This document shows positions 41,968-51,610 of a stretch of 64,000 nucleotides of DNA, piece after piece. The stretch's first letter is position 1. Every line of letters starts with the position of its first letter. The position numbers and the translations under genes were made by a program. The stretch comes from Rs1 sp036960485 (lineage in GTDB: Bacteria > Pseudomonadota > Gammaproteobacteria > Pseudomonadales > Balneatricaceae), in NCBI GenBank assembly GCA_036960485.1, contig JBALXS010000009.1, positions 1-64,000 on the forward strand, given 5' to 3'. The notes beneath the pieces are model-generated. The model saw nothing but the letters and a program-made list of their open reading frames with translations, was not told the origin of the DNA and ran no database searches.

Positions 41968-43302
41968 TTGAACTCTTTACAACCTTTTAGCGATCACAAA
42001 ATTCGGCAGACGATTGAAGCGTTAAAATCCGATGGTCAAAATATAACACCTTGGGCGGTACAGTCTCGATTAGGTGGCGGCGATTTTTTACGTATCCAAC
42101 AAATCATTGAACAGCCTGAAGCTGACTTTAATGGAGATGAAGACGTGGATTTCACTGATCTACAAAATGCTACGCCGATATCGGTAAAAAATATGCGAGA
42201 CAAAAACGACAAGGCAGCCAATACCCATTCATCGAAAACTGCTCCATCACAGGAAATGTCTGCGAATGCCGAACTTGATTCAGTTGATTCAAGTGAACCA
42301 GCCGTGCCAAAGGCAACGCCACCCAAGACAAAAGCTAACTTAAAACCAGCCAAGCCAAAAACTTCGAAAGCAAAGCCTGTAGAGATCATAGATAAGCAGA
42401 TGCCGACGACTATCGAAGCGACTATGTTTCGAATGCAGTCAACCTTAAGTAAAATGGCCAATGAACTTTGGAATGATGCGGTGGTTACTGCCCAAGAGAA
42501 AGCAGAAATAACCCTTGCGGGTGCCCTTCAAGCACAAGAAGAAGCTGAACGCGCATATGCAAATATTCAACAAGCGCATGAAGATGTAAAAAAATCTAAC
42601 CAGCAGATGCAAGAGAAAATTACTGCCTTAGAAACGCACATGAAAGTGCTGGATGTAGACTATAAAAAAACGTTAAGTGCTTTGGATCAAGATCGACAAA
42701 AATTACAGCAAGTGAGTGAAGAGCGCGATTCTTTACAAAAGAATGTGCAGAGTTTAGAGCAGGAAAACCAACAGTTAGATCACAAAGCATTCAGTGCTAA
42801 TATACAAGCTGCTAAAGCTGAAGGTTTGGCTGATATTATTAAAGAGCAATTAGAGCTGGCAAAACAAGCTGAAAAACAAACTCAAACAGCTTTAGATAGA
42901 TCTGAAAGGAAAGTGAGCGAATATCACCGTGAGATGCATAATGCTAATCAGACATTACGTGACGAAATGCGTGATCGACAAGTGCCAATGCATCCGCTTA
43001 ATAGGGAGCTTCAGTCACCAGCTCAATTGCAACAGCAATACCCTCCTCAAGAACTGCCACGCCATCCTATAGATTTACCACCAGTGCCTGACGCTGCTAG
43101 GCCATTGTCACCTGTAAAACCTGCGCCCGTTGCACCAACGCATATTGAAATTCAAAGTGAATCGGTTCAAGAGGCAGACAGCTATTTAGATAGCAAAGTA
43201 ACAGTAACTCAAGTTCAAAAAGTATCTCAACCAAAAACACGGTCATTGAGTACTAAATTGTTTGATCGTAAAAAGTTGCAACCCAAAAATAAGAAAAAAT
43301 AG
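41968..43302 (+). CDS. KfrA-like DNA-binding coiled-coil protein
   Basis: A 444-residue protein. The first 60 residues match the KfrA_N DNA-binding domain of plasmid and chromosomal proteins (KIRQTIEALKSDGQNITPWA, VQSRLGGGDFLRIQQII). A Lys/Pro/Ala-rich linker follows to about 145, then a long coiled coil, about 150-330, rich in Gln and Glu, and a Pro-rich tail. KfrA of plasmid RK2 is an autoregulator with nucleoid-like filaments. No plasmid gene is near, so this is a chromosomal relative of unknown role. The start is a TTG preceded by GAGG. Confidence 0.8.
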   Translation: MNSLQPFSDHKIRQTIEALKSDGQNITPWAVQSRLGGGDFLRIQQIIEQPEADFNGDEDVDFTDLQNATPISVKNMRDKNDKAANTHSSKTAPSQEMSANAELDSVDSSEPAVPKATPPKTKANLKPAKPKTSKAKPVEIIDKQMPTTIEATMFRMQSTLSKMANELWNDAVVTAQEKAEITLAGALQAQEEAERAYANIQQAHEDVKKSNQQMQEKITALETHMKVLDVDYKKTLSALDQDRQKLQQVSEERDSLQKNVQSLEQENQQLDHKAFSANIQAAKAEGLADIIKEQLELAKQAEKQTQTALDRSERKVSEYHREMHNANQTLRDEMRDRQVPMHPLNRELQSPAQLQQQYPPQELPRHPIDLPPVPDAARPLSPVKPAPVAPTHIEIQSESVQEADSYLDSKVTVTQVQKVSQPKTRSLSTKLFDRKKLQPKNKKK

Positions 43303-43346
43303 CGCCTTCCTATATTAATTCACCGTTGATTTAAAAAAGATATCTT

Positions 43347-44960
43347 ATGTTTCATAATTCTACCAGTGATTATCCGTATGCCTCTAAAAGAACAGCAGTG
43401 TATGCACGTAAAGGCATGGTCTCTACGACTGCACCCCAAGCTGCACAAATAGGACTTAGTGTCTTACAGCAAGGTGGTAATGCTATAGATGCCGCCATAG
43501 CCACCGCTGCGGCGCTTACTGTATTAGAGCCGACGAGTAATGGTATTGGTGGAGATGCATTTGCTTTAGTGTGGGTTAAAGGTGAATTGTATGGTTTAAA
43601 TGCAAGTGGACCGGCGCCAATACACGCAAATGCTGAAGAAATTAAAGCACAAGGTTATAGTGAAATGCCGTTGCATGGCTGGATACCTGTAACGGTGCCT
43701 GGTTGCCCAAGTGGTTGGGTTGAGTTGTCTAAGCGTTTTGGAAAACTGCCATTAATACAAACTATGCAAGGCGCTATTGATATTGCCAGAGAAGGTTTTG
43801 TGGTATCTCCCACCATAGCCGCGCAGTGGCAAAATGCTGCGAACATTGCTGACAAGCATGAAAATGCTGCATCCACCGCACATTGGCGAGAAGTGTTTTT
43901 ACCTAATGGAGCAGCACCAAAAGCTGGCGATATTATAAAGTTTGAGCAACATGCAGATACCTTGGAAGAAATCGCCAAAACTAGTGGTGATTCTTTTTAC
44001 AAAGGGAAGCTAGCTGAAGCAATTTTACAGCACTCTAAAAATACCGGTGGCGTGTTATGTGCAGAAGATTTAGCCAATTATAAAGCGCAGTGGGTTGATC
44101 CTATTAGTGTTAATTATAAGGGTTACGATATTTGGGAAATCCCGCCAAATGGGCAGGGCATGTTAGCGCTAATGGCGCTTAACATATTGGAAAAGATGCC
44201 ACTTGAGCATCGCGATAGTACCTTGAGCTTTCATCAGCAAATAGAAGCGATGAAATTAGCGTATGTTGATGGGCAAAAATATATCACCCAAGAAGATATG
44301 ATGGATGTCAGCGTGAAAGATATGCTCAGTGAAAACTACGCAGATGAGCGCCGTGCATTGATAGCAGATACCGCCATGTTGCCAAAACCTGGCAAACCTC
44401 AAGCTGGAGGCACAGTGTATTTAGCGTGTGCCGATGAAGAGGGCAATATGGTGTCGTTTATACAAAGTAATTACCATGATTTCGGCTCGAGAGTGGTTGT
44501 TCCCAATACCGGTATTTGCTTACAAAATAGAGGTAAAAGTTTTTCGCTTGATGCAACGGCTGCGAACTATTTACAAGGCGCTAAAAAAACACTGCACACT
44601 ATTATCCCCGCGTTCATCACTAAAGATAACCAAGCTATCGCTGCTTTCGGTGTGATGGGTGGTTTTATGCAACCGCAAGGGCATGTGCAAATGGTGACTA
44701 ATATGATTGATTTTAAACTTAATCCTCAAGCTGCACTAGATGCACCTAGATGGCAGTGGGTCAAAGATCGCGAAATCACCTTAGAACATGCAGTGCCTTT
44801 AGATATTGTTAAAGGCTTAGCGCAAAGAGGCCATAATGTTAAAGTGTGCCATGATTCAGAAGATTTTGGCCGCGGACAAATTATCTTACGAGATCCACAC
44901 AGCGGTGTGTTATTAGGTGGCACAGAGGCAAGAGCTGACGGCTATATAGCTGCTTACTAG
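43347..44960 (+). CDS. Gamma-glutamyltransferase family protein
   Basis: An N-terminal nucleophile hydrolase of 537 residues, of the gamma-glutamyltranspeptidase family that matures by self-cleavage. The start of the small subunit is at Thr 356 in QAGGTVYLACADEEGN, which fits the catalytic nucleophile. The large subunit carries MVSTTAPQAAQIGLSVLQQG near 25 and NGIGGDAFALVWV near 66. No signal peptide is present, so it should be cytoplasmic, as in YwrD-like relatives, and may hydrolyse a gamma-glutamyl compound other than extracellular glutathione. It lies 44 bp after the KfrA-like gene. Confidence 0.88.
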   Translation: MFHNSTSDYPYASKRTAVYARKGMVSTTAPQAAQIGLSVLQQGGNAIDAAIATAAALTVLEPTSNGIGGDAFALVWVKGELYGLNASGPAPIHANAEEIKAQGYSEMPLHGWIPVTVPGCPSGWVELSKRFGKLPLIQTMQGAIDIAREGFVVSPTIAAQWQNAANIADKHENAASTAHWREVFLPNGAAPKAGDIIKFEQHADTLEEIAKTSGDSFYKGKLAEAILQHSKNTGGVLCAEDLANYKAQWVDPISVNYKGYDIWEIPPNGQGMLALMALNILEKMPLEHRDSTLSFHQQIEAMKLAYVDGQKYITQEDMMDVSVKDMLSENYADERRALIADTAMLPKPGKPQAGGTVYLACADEEGNMVSFIQSNYHDFGSRVVVPNTGICLQNRGKSFSLDATAANYLQGAKKTLHTIIPAFITKDNQAIAAFGVMGGFMQPQGHVQMVTNMIDFKLNPQAALDAPRWQWVKDREITLEHAVPLDIVKGLAQRGHNVKVCHDSEDFGRGQIILRDPHSGVLLGGTEARADGYIAAY

Positions 44961-45093
44961 ACGCGACTGGCCTTGGTTTACTATTAATATTTGTGTGACA
45001 AATATTGTTTAACTGCACTAGCGATAAAACATTGTTGATGTGACTGTTGATGTCATTGCTGTCCGGTTAAAAAATATAAGCTCTCCAAGCAAT

Positions 45094-45381
45094 TTATTTG
45101 TGGTTTTCTATTGCGGTTTGATCGGTATTTTTCTGCGAAATGATATTTGTCGCTAAGGTGAAATCAATGAGTGAGAGAACAACAAAAATGATACCGGACA
45201 CTAATGAATTGATGTGATAAATTCTGCGTTTTTCTGGTAGATGTAAGTTAGGTTGTGTGGCACGGCTTAAATGCGCAAGCAGTCTTAAAATCACTTTCGT
45301 GATATCTATTTTACCTAGCTCCATTAAATCTACTGCATATTTATATACTGACAGGCATGTAGTGTTTAGCCCCTCTCTCAA
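45094..45381 (-). CDS. Small hypothetical ORF, doubtful
   Basis: A minus-strand frame of 95 codons starts with TTG at 45381 and no ribosome binding site, or with ATG at 45324. It contains a hydrophobic segment, SLVSGIIFVVLSLIDFTLA. No family is recognised. It may be a spurious frame or a decayed gene. It converges on the preceding plus-strand gene. The region 44961-45678 is otherwise non-coding. Confidence 0.25.
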   Translation of the reverse strand: MREGLNTTCLSVYKYAVDLMELGKIDITKVILRLLAHLSRATQPNLHLPEKRRIYHINSLVSGIIFVVLSLIDFTLATNIISQKNTDQTAIENHK

Positions 45382-45440
45382 AAAACAGCATATGGCAACT
45401 TGAAAGGCAGTAATGTCAGCTTAAAAACGTGGTCGCTGCT

Positions 45441-45480
45441 ATAAATAAATGAATAAATAAACAAATAAATAAATAAATTC
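45441..45480. repeat. AAAT tetranucleotide microsatellite
   Basis: Roughly nine copies of AAAT with a few substitutions (such as GAATAAAT and ACAAATAAAT), about 200 bp before the LeuE-type gene. Such tracts can vary in copy number; the position is intergenic, so no coding effect is predicted. Confidence 0.7.
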
Positions 45481-45678
45481 TAGTACCGCTTACTGAAGAA
45501 CCAGCGCGGTTAAGGGAGGGAGGGGCTGAAGCTTTTGCTCGCTCATGGAAGTGCAGCATTAGCGCCCACCCACCTTGAGTTTATTAACTACTGCTTAGTC
45601 GTAAAATTTATGCTTAAATGCCTGCGCTAAAGCGCAGTTAATGGGTATATAAGAGTCTAGTTTAAAGCTTATAAGGAT

Positions 45679-46347
45679 ATGATGTTGGAAAATTTTGGTG
45701 TAATAAATTATTTTACTTATGTAATCGGTGCTATGTTAATAATCTTGTTACCGGGGCCTAATTCGCTGTATGTATTATCTCTGGCCGCACAGCAAGGCAA
45801 GCGTATTGGCTGGGCAGCTGTTGGGGGAGTGCTTATTGGTGATTCATTACTGATACTAGCCACCGCTTTAGGTGCTGTAACAGTGTTGACTCGTTACCCT
45901 TCAATTTTTATGGCTATTAAATATTTAGGCGCTGCTTATTTGATTTATATTGGTATTAGCCTAATTAGAGGGGCAGTCAAAACTTGGCGGCATCGAAATG
46001 AGCAGAATTTCGATTCAGTTGACATCATTAAAAAAGCATCCAATGGTAAGGCTTTTAGAAAAGCATTACTGGTTAGCTTACTAAACCCTAAAGCGATTTT
46101 GTTTTTCCTCTCCTTTTTTGTGCAGTTTGTGGACCCTTTTTATTCACAGCCGGTGATCCCTTTTTTGATATTGGCGATTACCATTCAGATATTTAGTTTA
46201 ATTTACTTGGCAGTACTTATTTATGCCGGAACGCTATTGGCTGATACTTTTAAAAAGCGTAAAAAAGTTAGCGCTATTTCCGGTGGAGGAGTAGGTACTA
46301 GCTTTGTTTTATTTGCGATTAAACTAGCGCTGGCAAGTGCAGAGTAA
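45679..46347 (+). CDS. LysE/RhtB family amino-acid exporter, LeuE-like
   Basis: A 222-residue membrane exporter. The family motif LLPGPNSLYVLSLAAQQG lies at about 23-40, and six hydrophobic segments are evident, with LVSLLNPKAILFFLSFFVQF near 134-153. The sequence resembles LeuE, which exports leucine and other amino acids. Whether leucine is the natural substrate is not shown. Two ATGs (45679 and 45682) follow an AAGGAT ribosome binding site; the first is chosen. Confidence 0.88.
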   Translation: MMLENFGVINYFTYVIGAMLIILLPGPNSLYVLSLAAQQGKRIGWAAVGGVLIGDSLLILATALGAVTVLTRYPSIFMAIKYLGAAYLIYIGISLIRGAVKTWRHRNEQNFDSVDIIKKASNGKAFRKALLVSLLNPKAILFFLSFFVQFVDPFYSQPVIPFLILAITIQIFSLIYLAVLIYAGTLLADTFKKRKKVSAISGGGVGTSFVLFAIKLALASAE

Positions 46348-47128
46348 GTAGTGAGAGAGCTTCTACAAGCAAAGTAATTAATCACCGTCCTTGGAACACA
46401 TCGCATTACGGATAATTCTTTTGGCTATGGGTGTTGAAAAGTGCTTTCTTGGCATTTAACTGTTGAGTTCTAATTACCAGTTACACCTCGATCATCGAAT
46501 ATCATGTAGCAGAGATATGGAAAAGTAAGCGCTGCATTTGCGCTAAACCTTTAAAAAAAGTTTGATGTCCGCTAACTGTTCTCACTGTGTGAGGCTATGC
46601 TCTTTTTTTATCGGTATCTTATATAAATCAATTAGTTGCCATAGAAAATGGGCTATACGGGTAGATATATAACATTGATTTCAGCAAGCGTCAGAAAATG
46701 GTTATGTAGCTAGTAGCCGGTAAAATATTCCCCCTGTTGGTTTTGCGCCAGTATTTAGTAGTTTGAAATACTTATAGGCAGCGTGCAGGTATTGAACAAC
46801 TATTAATAAAGAGCTAGATCGGTATTTAGCTTATAGAAGTGGAATAGACTTGTGTAAATTTATCGATAAATTTATGCTAGATTTAAAGAAAAATGTAGCG
46901 ATAGAATGAAATCCAAAGAAGCGATGATTGATTTTGCTACTGTATTATTAGAGTATTAATCATATCCGTTATTGATTGCTAAGATATTATATATTATAAG
47001 TAAAACTGGCTTCATCGATAGTAAGTTAATTTATTAATCAATTATTTACAATAAGCGTCCCATTAAAATGCTTTGTTTAAGCTGAAAGAGAAGCATTGCC
47101 CAGTATTAACCTCGCTCAAGGAACAAAT
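46348..47128. other. Long intergenic region, no recognised gene
   Basis: About 780 bp between the exporter and the glutamate-synthase-like gene. A small stem CTCAC/GTGAG followed by a T-run is seen near 46580-46610 and could be a weak terminator. Nothing else could be supported. The last 100 bp should carry the downstream promoter. Confidence 0.5.
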
Positions 47129-48703
47129 ATGCCTGATTTAAGTTTCCAAAGTTTTAGTGAATTCACTTCCGCAGTTATGCAAGTAATCTCTTTTGTTTTT
47201 GTGGTTTTTCTATTTATCGCATTGTTAGTATTAGTTTACTTTTACATCACAGATGTTACGCAAACTAAGCAGGCAATAAGGCGGAACTACCCAATTATTG
47301 GGCGCTTTAGATACTTCTTTGAACATATTGGTGAGTTTTTTCGCCAATATTTTTTTGCATTGGATAGAGAAGAGCTTCCTTTTAATAGAGCGCAGCGCTC
47401 TTGGGTATATCGGGCGGCAAAAAATGTAGATGCAACTGTCGCCTTTGGTTCAACAAGACCTCTCAATCAGCCAGGGGAAATTCTATTTTTAAATTGCTTA
47501 TTTCCCACCTTAACAGAAGATGCTATTCCTGCAGCCAACGTTATTATTGGTGAAGGTGTCGCCAGAATCCCTTACACCGCATCTTCCCTCTTTAATATAT
47601 CAGGTATGAGCTTTGGTGCTTTGTCTGTGCCTGCCATCAGCGCTTTATCTAAAGGTGCCAAGAAGGCGGGGATTTGGATGAATACAGGAGAGGGAGCACT
47701 TTCTGAATTTCACCTACAAGGTGGCTGCGACATTGTTTTTCAAATAGGAACTGCTAAATATGGCGTGAGCGATGCAAATGGCGTGTTATGTAATACAAAA
47801 CTAGCAGAGGTTGCAGCACACCCTCAAGTAAAAATGTTTGAAATTAAAATGAGCCAAGGCGCAAAACCAGGCAAAGGGGGGATTCTTCCGGCTGAAAAAG
47901 TAACAGCTATTATTGCTAAAACCCGTAATATTCCAGAAGGAGTTGCATCTATAAGCCCTAATGGTCATCCTGAAATTAGCAATGTTGAAGATCTACTCGA
48001 TATGATTCATCAAGTGCGAGAGGTGACAGGTAAGCCGGTGGGCTTTAAAGTGGTTATAGGCAGTATTGGTTGGTTAGATGATCTGTGTATTGCGATTCAC
48101 AAGCGTGGTGTAGATAGCGCTCCAGATTTTATAACGATAGATAGTGCTGACGGCGGCACTGGTGCTGCGCCACAAAGTTTAATTGATTACATGGGGTTGC
48201 CGATCAAACGCTCTCTTCCATTAGTTGTCGATAAGTTAATGGATTACAACTTACGTAAACGTGTAAAAGTTATTTGTTCCGGTAAGTTAATCAACCCTTC
48301 AGATGTGGCATGGGCGCTTTGTATCGGCGCAGACTTTGTGACATCGGCTCGTGGATTTATGTTTGCTTTAGGTTGTATTCAAGCGTTGCAGTGTAATAAA
48401 AACACTTGCCCAACAGGTATCACTACCCATGACATAGAGTTACAAAAAGGTTTAGATATTACCGATAAAGGCGAGCGTGTTTATCAATTTGCTTCTAAGA
48501 TAATGTACGATGTAGGGATGATCGCACACTCATGTGGTGTTACAGAAGCTCGGCAATTGAGTCGAGATCACGTCCAAATAATTAATGAACAAGGTATACC
48601 AATAGAAATGACATCAGTGTTTCCTGTACATAAAGCGAAATCTGAATACGCAGCTGTGCAAACTACTAAGATCGAAAATGTTTCAGCAGAGCATGGCGGT
48701 TAG
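47129..48703 (+). CDS. Membrane-anchored FMN-binding glutamate synthase-like protein
   Basis: The 524-residue protein matches the FMN-binding synthase domain of the large glutamate synthase subunit but lacks the glutaminase domain. Start ATG 47129 has AAGGA; the open frame from 47096 lacks one. A single transmembrane helix is at about 15-42. FNISGMSFGALSVPAISALS near 150-170, KPGKGGILPAEKV near 245, DSADGGTGAAPQSL near 340 and NKNTCPTGITTHD near 430 (Cys ligands of a 3Fe-4S-like site) identify the family. Standalone members may synthesise glutamate with a separate amidotransferase or do another reaction; none of the partner genes is here. Confidence 0.85.
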   Translation: MPDLSFQSFSEFTSAVMQVISFVFVVFLFIALLVLVYFYITDVTQTKQAIRRNYPIIGRFRYFFEHIGEFFRQYFFALDREELPFNRAQRSWVYRAAKNVDATVAFGSTRPLNQPGEILFLNCLFPTLTEDAIPAANVIIGEGVARIPYTASSLFNISGMSFGALSVPAISALSKGAKKAGIWMNTGEGALSEFHLQGGCDIVFQIGTAKYGVSDANGVLCNTKLAEVAAHPQVKMFEIKMSQGAKPGKGGILPAEKVTAIIAKTRNIPEGVASISPNGHPEISNVEDLLDMIHQVREVTGKPVGFKVVIGSIGWLDDLCIAIHKRGVDSAPDFITIDSADGGTGAAPQSLIDYMGLPIKRSLPLVVDKLMDYNLRKRVKVICSGKLINPSDVAWALCIGADFVTSARGFMFALGCIQALQCNKNTCPTGITTHDIELQKGLDITDKGERVYQFASKIMYDVGMIAHSCGVTEARQLSRDHVQIINEQGIPIEMTSVFPVHKAKSEYAAVQTTKIENVSAEHGG

Positions 48704-48787
48704 TAATAATAAAAGAGAGAGGATGCGGGTAAGCGTAGCATTGATACTTTGAAAAGCTATCACTGCCTAGGATTTATAGAGTTAAGC

Positions 48788-48816
48788 AATGCGGGAGTGA
48801 TGAGAAATCCCGCATT
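48788..48816. terminator. Convergent terminator between the glutamate-synthase-like gene and rdgC
   Basis: AATGCGGGA pairs perfectly with TCCCGCATT around an 11-base loop, with T-rich sequence after it on the plus strand. Confidence 0.65.
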
Positions 48817-48843
48817 TATTATAAACAGCTGTTAAGTTGTCTG

Positions 48844-49752
48844 TTAGCGTTTAACTTCACCACCAAAGGCATTTAATAGCTGGGGTAGTAAACGTTGTAG
48901 CTCTAGGGTTAAACGTGAAGTATCAGCATCTAAACGTGCCAGTGGATCTTCACTGTCTTCTTCATTTAATTCTGTTGAAAGCTGGTCTGTTGGCTTTAGA
49001 CGCTTTATTGAAAGGTCTTCATGAAGAATGAAGCTGAGTGTTTCGTCCCATTCTAAGGCAAGTTTACTGACTTGTTTACCAGCATCTAAATGCATCGTAA
49101 TTTCATCGCACTGTAAATCTTGGCCTTTAACTTTAATCGTTGCGCCTTCACCGCTTTGATCTTTTAATTCACATTCTTCTAAACATTTAAATTCGGGAAT
49201 TAAGTTTTCTTGGGTTAACCATTGCGACATCATCACGCCAGGTGAGTGGTTAACATCTGGTAATTTAACTGGCAGAGTATCTAAGCTGTTTCTCAGTAGG
49301 TTTAAGATCTCTTCTGCTTTAGAGTAGCTTGAACTATCAACCGCTATAAAGCCGTGTTGAGGCACAATTAGCGCGCTAGTTTGGCTGTACTTACTAAAAG
49401 CGCGAGGCAGTAGATCTAAAACAATTTCATCTTTAAGTGATAGTTGCTCTTTGCGATATACTTTACGCCCTTCTTGTTTTTCGATAATTGCCATTTTGTC
49501 TTTTAGCTGTTGGTTTACAACAGAGCTAGGTACCAGCTTATCTTCTTTTTGCGCAGTAATTAAAAATGCGCCGCTACTAGAGAATACTTGGCCATCTTGC
49601 ATGCTGGGATGAGGAGCTACCCAACCGTATCGCGATAACTCTTGGCTTTTACAGGGAGTAAATGAATGCTCAGCAAAGGCTGTTTCTAACTGTTCTACAC
49701 TGTAGCTTAAGTTTTCGGTGAAGCGATAAAATATTATGTTTTTGAACCACAT
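48844..49752 (-). CDS. rdgC: Recombination-associated protein RdgC
   Basis: RdgC is a ring-shaped dimer that encircles double-stranded DNA and restrains RecA. From the ATG at 49752 the protein has 302 residues, normal for the family. MWFKNIIFYRFTENL at the start, WVAPHPSMQDG near 46, RKEQLSLKDEIVLDLLPRAF near 100 and the LALEWDETLSFILHEDLSIK segment near 235 are diagnostic. It converges on the glutamate-synthase-like gene and follows the nucleosidase gene. Confidence 0.95.
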   Translation of the reverse strand: MWFKNIIFYRFTENLSYSVEQLETAFAEHSFTPCKSQELSRYGWVAPHPSMQDGQVFSSSGAFLITAQKEDKLVPSSVVNQQLKDKMAIIEKQEGRKVYRKEQLSLKDEIVLDLLPRAFSKYSQTSALIVPQHGFIAVDSSSYSKAEEILNLLRNSLDTLPVKLPDVNHSPGVMMSQWLTQENLIPEFKCLEECELKDQSGEGATIKVKGQDLQCDEITMHLDAGKQVSKLALEWDETLSFILHEDLSIKRLKPTDQLSTELNEEDSEDPLARLDADTSRLTLELQRLLPQLLNAFGGEVKR

Positions 49753-49852
49753 GTATAACAAACCTCGAGAAGTTGCCAGAGCGTAACAGGATCTAGCTCG
49801 GCACAGATTAAAGGGCGACTATTGTATTGATTTTTTAGATAGCTAACGAGTG

Positions 49853-50614
49853 TTAATTACTTTTTAGGGATATTTCTATATTCTTTTCGATAATTGATTG
49901 CGCAACAATTGCAGCGTTACGGCTCGCATTTGCTAAAAAGTTAGTGAAGTCATTACTAATACTGCCATCGCTATGAAGCTTGTCAGAGACCGTTTTTGCG
50001 ATTAAAAACGCAGTACTGTAACGCAGCGCTACAGCCGCGATAGCAGAAGCTTCCATATCAACTAGTAAAGCATGCTGACATTGCTGGTGTATTGCCTGTT
50101 TACGTTGAGCAGTGCCTACAAATTCGCTACCGGAGGCAACCAGACCTTCTAGTACTTTTACTTGAGGATGCGTTAAGGGCAATAAATTAAAATGACTATC
50201 AATGGAATGCATAACTGGGTCGTAACCTTGAGCTTGTAAGGGGTCTAATATTAAATCTCCTGGGCGCATTAAAAAATTACCTTGCGCTAGAGAAGAATAA
50301 TAATCGTGTTGTATCACTTTATTGCTGACAATCATATCCCCAATGTTTAGCTGTGAATGAAGCGCACCACCCACTCCAAGTAAGACTATTTGCTGGATTT
50401 TAATGGTGCTTAAAATGAGTGCTAACTGCACAGCAGCATTCACATTACCCATACCTGATTGGCAGATGTAAATATCAAGAGAGCCCTGCTGGTAATGGCT
50501 TACTTCAATAGCAAGTTGTGCATTGATAACTTGAGTGTACTGTGCTTTACCTAAAATATCGGTGAGGGCTTTTTTTTCTTCTGTAAGTGCACAGATAAAG
50601 AGGATACTGGCCAT
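49853..50614 (-). CDS. Nucleoside phosphorylase-fold protein, MTA/SAH nucleosidase type
   Basis: A 253-residue protein of the purine nucleoside phosphorylase/uridine phosphorylase superfamily, closest in layout to 5'-methylthioadenosine/S-adenosylhomocysteine nucleosidases. Seen are ICALTEEKKAL at the start, QSGMGNVNAAVQLALIL near 55-71, the catalytic-loop segment LVDMEASAIAAVALRYSTAF near 193-212 with the Met-Glu of nucleosidases, and ISNDFTNFLANAS near 225, with the catalytic Asp. Futalosine hydrolase is an alternative. The ATG at 50614 follows GGAGA, better than the upstream codon. Confidence 0.85.
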   Translation of the reverse strand: MASILFICALTEEKKALTDILGKAQYTQVINAQLAIEVSHYQQGSLDIYICQSGMGNVNAAVQLALILSTIKIQQIVLLGVGGALHSQLNIGDMIVSNKVIQHDYYSSLAQGNFLMRPGDLILDPLQAQGYDPVMHSIDSHFNLLPLTHPQVKVLEGLVASGSEFVGTAQRKQAIHQQCQHALLVDMEASAIAAVALRYSTAFLIAKTVSDKLHSDGSISNDFTNFLANASRNAAIVAQSIIEKNIEISLKSN

Positions 50615-50732
50615 GATTTTCTCCAATGCAAAATTTAAATTTTAAAGTAGGAATTGAGAATTGAAATTGAGTGTTTACTGGTTGAATTTGCTTGTTCGCG
50701 AAAAGCTCAAGTAATAGATAAAACAGACCTAT

Positions 50733-51386
50733 CTAAATGAAAGCCAACCAAGGGATGTGGTAAAGGCCAAAACCAATAATAATACTACCGCTTATTTGCT
50801 GGCTTATACGCTTGCTTAATAAACTTTTTAGCTGCTTAGCAAGTAAGCTGGTGGTCATCATGGCAGGCAATGTTCCTAAGCCAAAAAAGAGCATAAGTGT
50901 GGCACTGTTTAGGCTGTTATTGGCAGCGCTACTCCAGATAAGAGTGCTGTAAACAAGACCACAAGGTAGCCAGCCCCAAAAAATACCTAAAGTGAACGCT
51001 TGACGAAAATTTTTAACCGGTAGTAGCTTACTGGCAGCAGGGCTGATAAAGCGCCATAGCTGGTGGCCAATAGCTTCTATCTTAGTTAGCCCTCGCCACC
51101 AATGAGCAACATAAAGGCCCATTGCTATAAGCATTAGCGCGGCAAAAGTGCGTAACGGAACTTCTAGTATATTGTAGCGTGAGGCTATATTTATGGAGCC
51201 TAAAATAGCTCCAGCAACGGTGTAACTAGTAATGCGGCCAATATTATAAAATAAAATGCTTAACGTTTTGTTGTTGTCTTGGCTAAGGGAAATACTAGAG
51301 GCGATACCGCCACACATACCAATGCAATGGGCGCTGCCTAAAATGCCTAAAAAAAATGCACTGGTGAGATTTACGCTATCAAACAT
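50733..51386 (-). CDS. Sulfite exporter TauE/SafE-like membrane protein of the cco locus
   Basis: A 217-residue protein with six hydrophobic segments, of the DsbD_2/UreH-like TauE/SafE branch, commonly found directly after ccoS in gammaproteobacteria. The first helix has FFLGILGSAHCIGMCGGI, with Cys and His residues in the membrane, which could bind a metal such as copper. IFWGWLPCGLVYSTLIW near 133 is the mirror motif. Its start codon touches the ccoS stop (TAATG). A role in cbb3 maturation, perhaps copper supply, is likely by context but unproven. Confidence 0.85.
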   Translation of the reverse strand: MFDSVNLTSAFFLGILGSAHCIGMCGGIASSISLSQDNNKTLSILFYNIGRITSYTVAGAILGSINIASRYNILEVPLRTFAALMLIAMGLYVAHWWRGLTKIEAIGHQLWRFISPAASKLLPVKNFRQAFTLGIFWGWLPCGLVYSTLIWSSAANNSLNSATLMLFFGLGTLPAMMTTSLLAKQLKSLLSKRISQQISGSIIIGFGLYHIPWLAFI

Positions 51387-51601
51387 TAGCTGCTAGGCTC
51401 ATCTTTTTGGTTATTAGGGACTATTTTCTTAACGAGTTTAGCGTCATCTGGAATCATATCATCATCATCATCAAATAGAATTTTGTGCGCAGGAGATTCA
51501 AGATCATCATATTGGCCATTGTTGACATTCCAGAAGAAAAAAGCGATAGCACCAAAGAAGAACAGCACTGATAAACCTAGTAGGTAAGGTAATATTTCCA
51601 T
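51386..51601 (-). CDS. ccoS: Cbb3 oxidase maturation protein CcoS
   Basis: CcoS is a small membrane protein needed to put heme and copper cofactors into the CcoN subunit. The 71-residue protein has one N-terminal helix, ILPYLLGLSVLFFFGAIAFF, followed by FWNVNNGQYDDLESPAHKIL, the conserved motif of the family. The tail is rich in Asp. It lies between ccoI and the SafE-like gene in the ccoGHIS order. Confidence 0.93.
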   Translation of the reverse strand: MEILPYLLGLSVLFFFGAIAFFFWNVNNGQYDDLESPAHKILFDDDDDMIPDDAKLVKKIVPNNQKDEPSS

Positions 51602-51610
51602 TAAAATTTC

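Noticed and set aside
45094..45381. Small minus-strand gene
   Set aside because: It has no ribosome binding site or family similarity that I recognise; it is listed only at low confidence and may be spurious.
45441..45480. AAAT tract as a phase-variation switch
   Set aside because: It lies about 200 bp before the nearest start and has no promoter element spaced around it, so no effect can be claimed.
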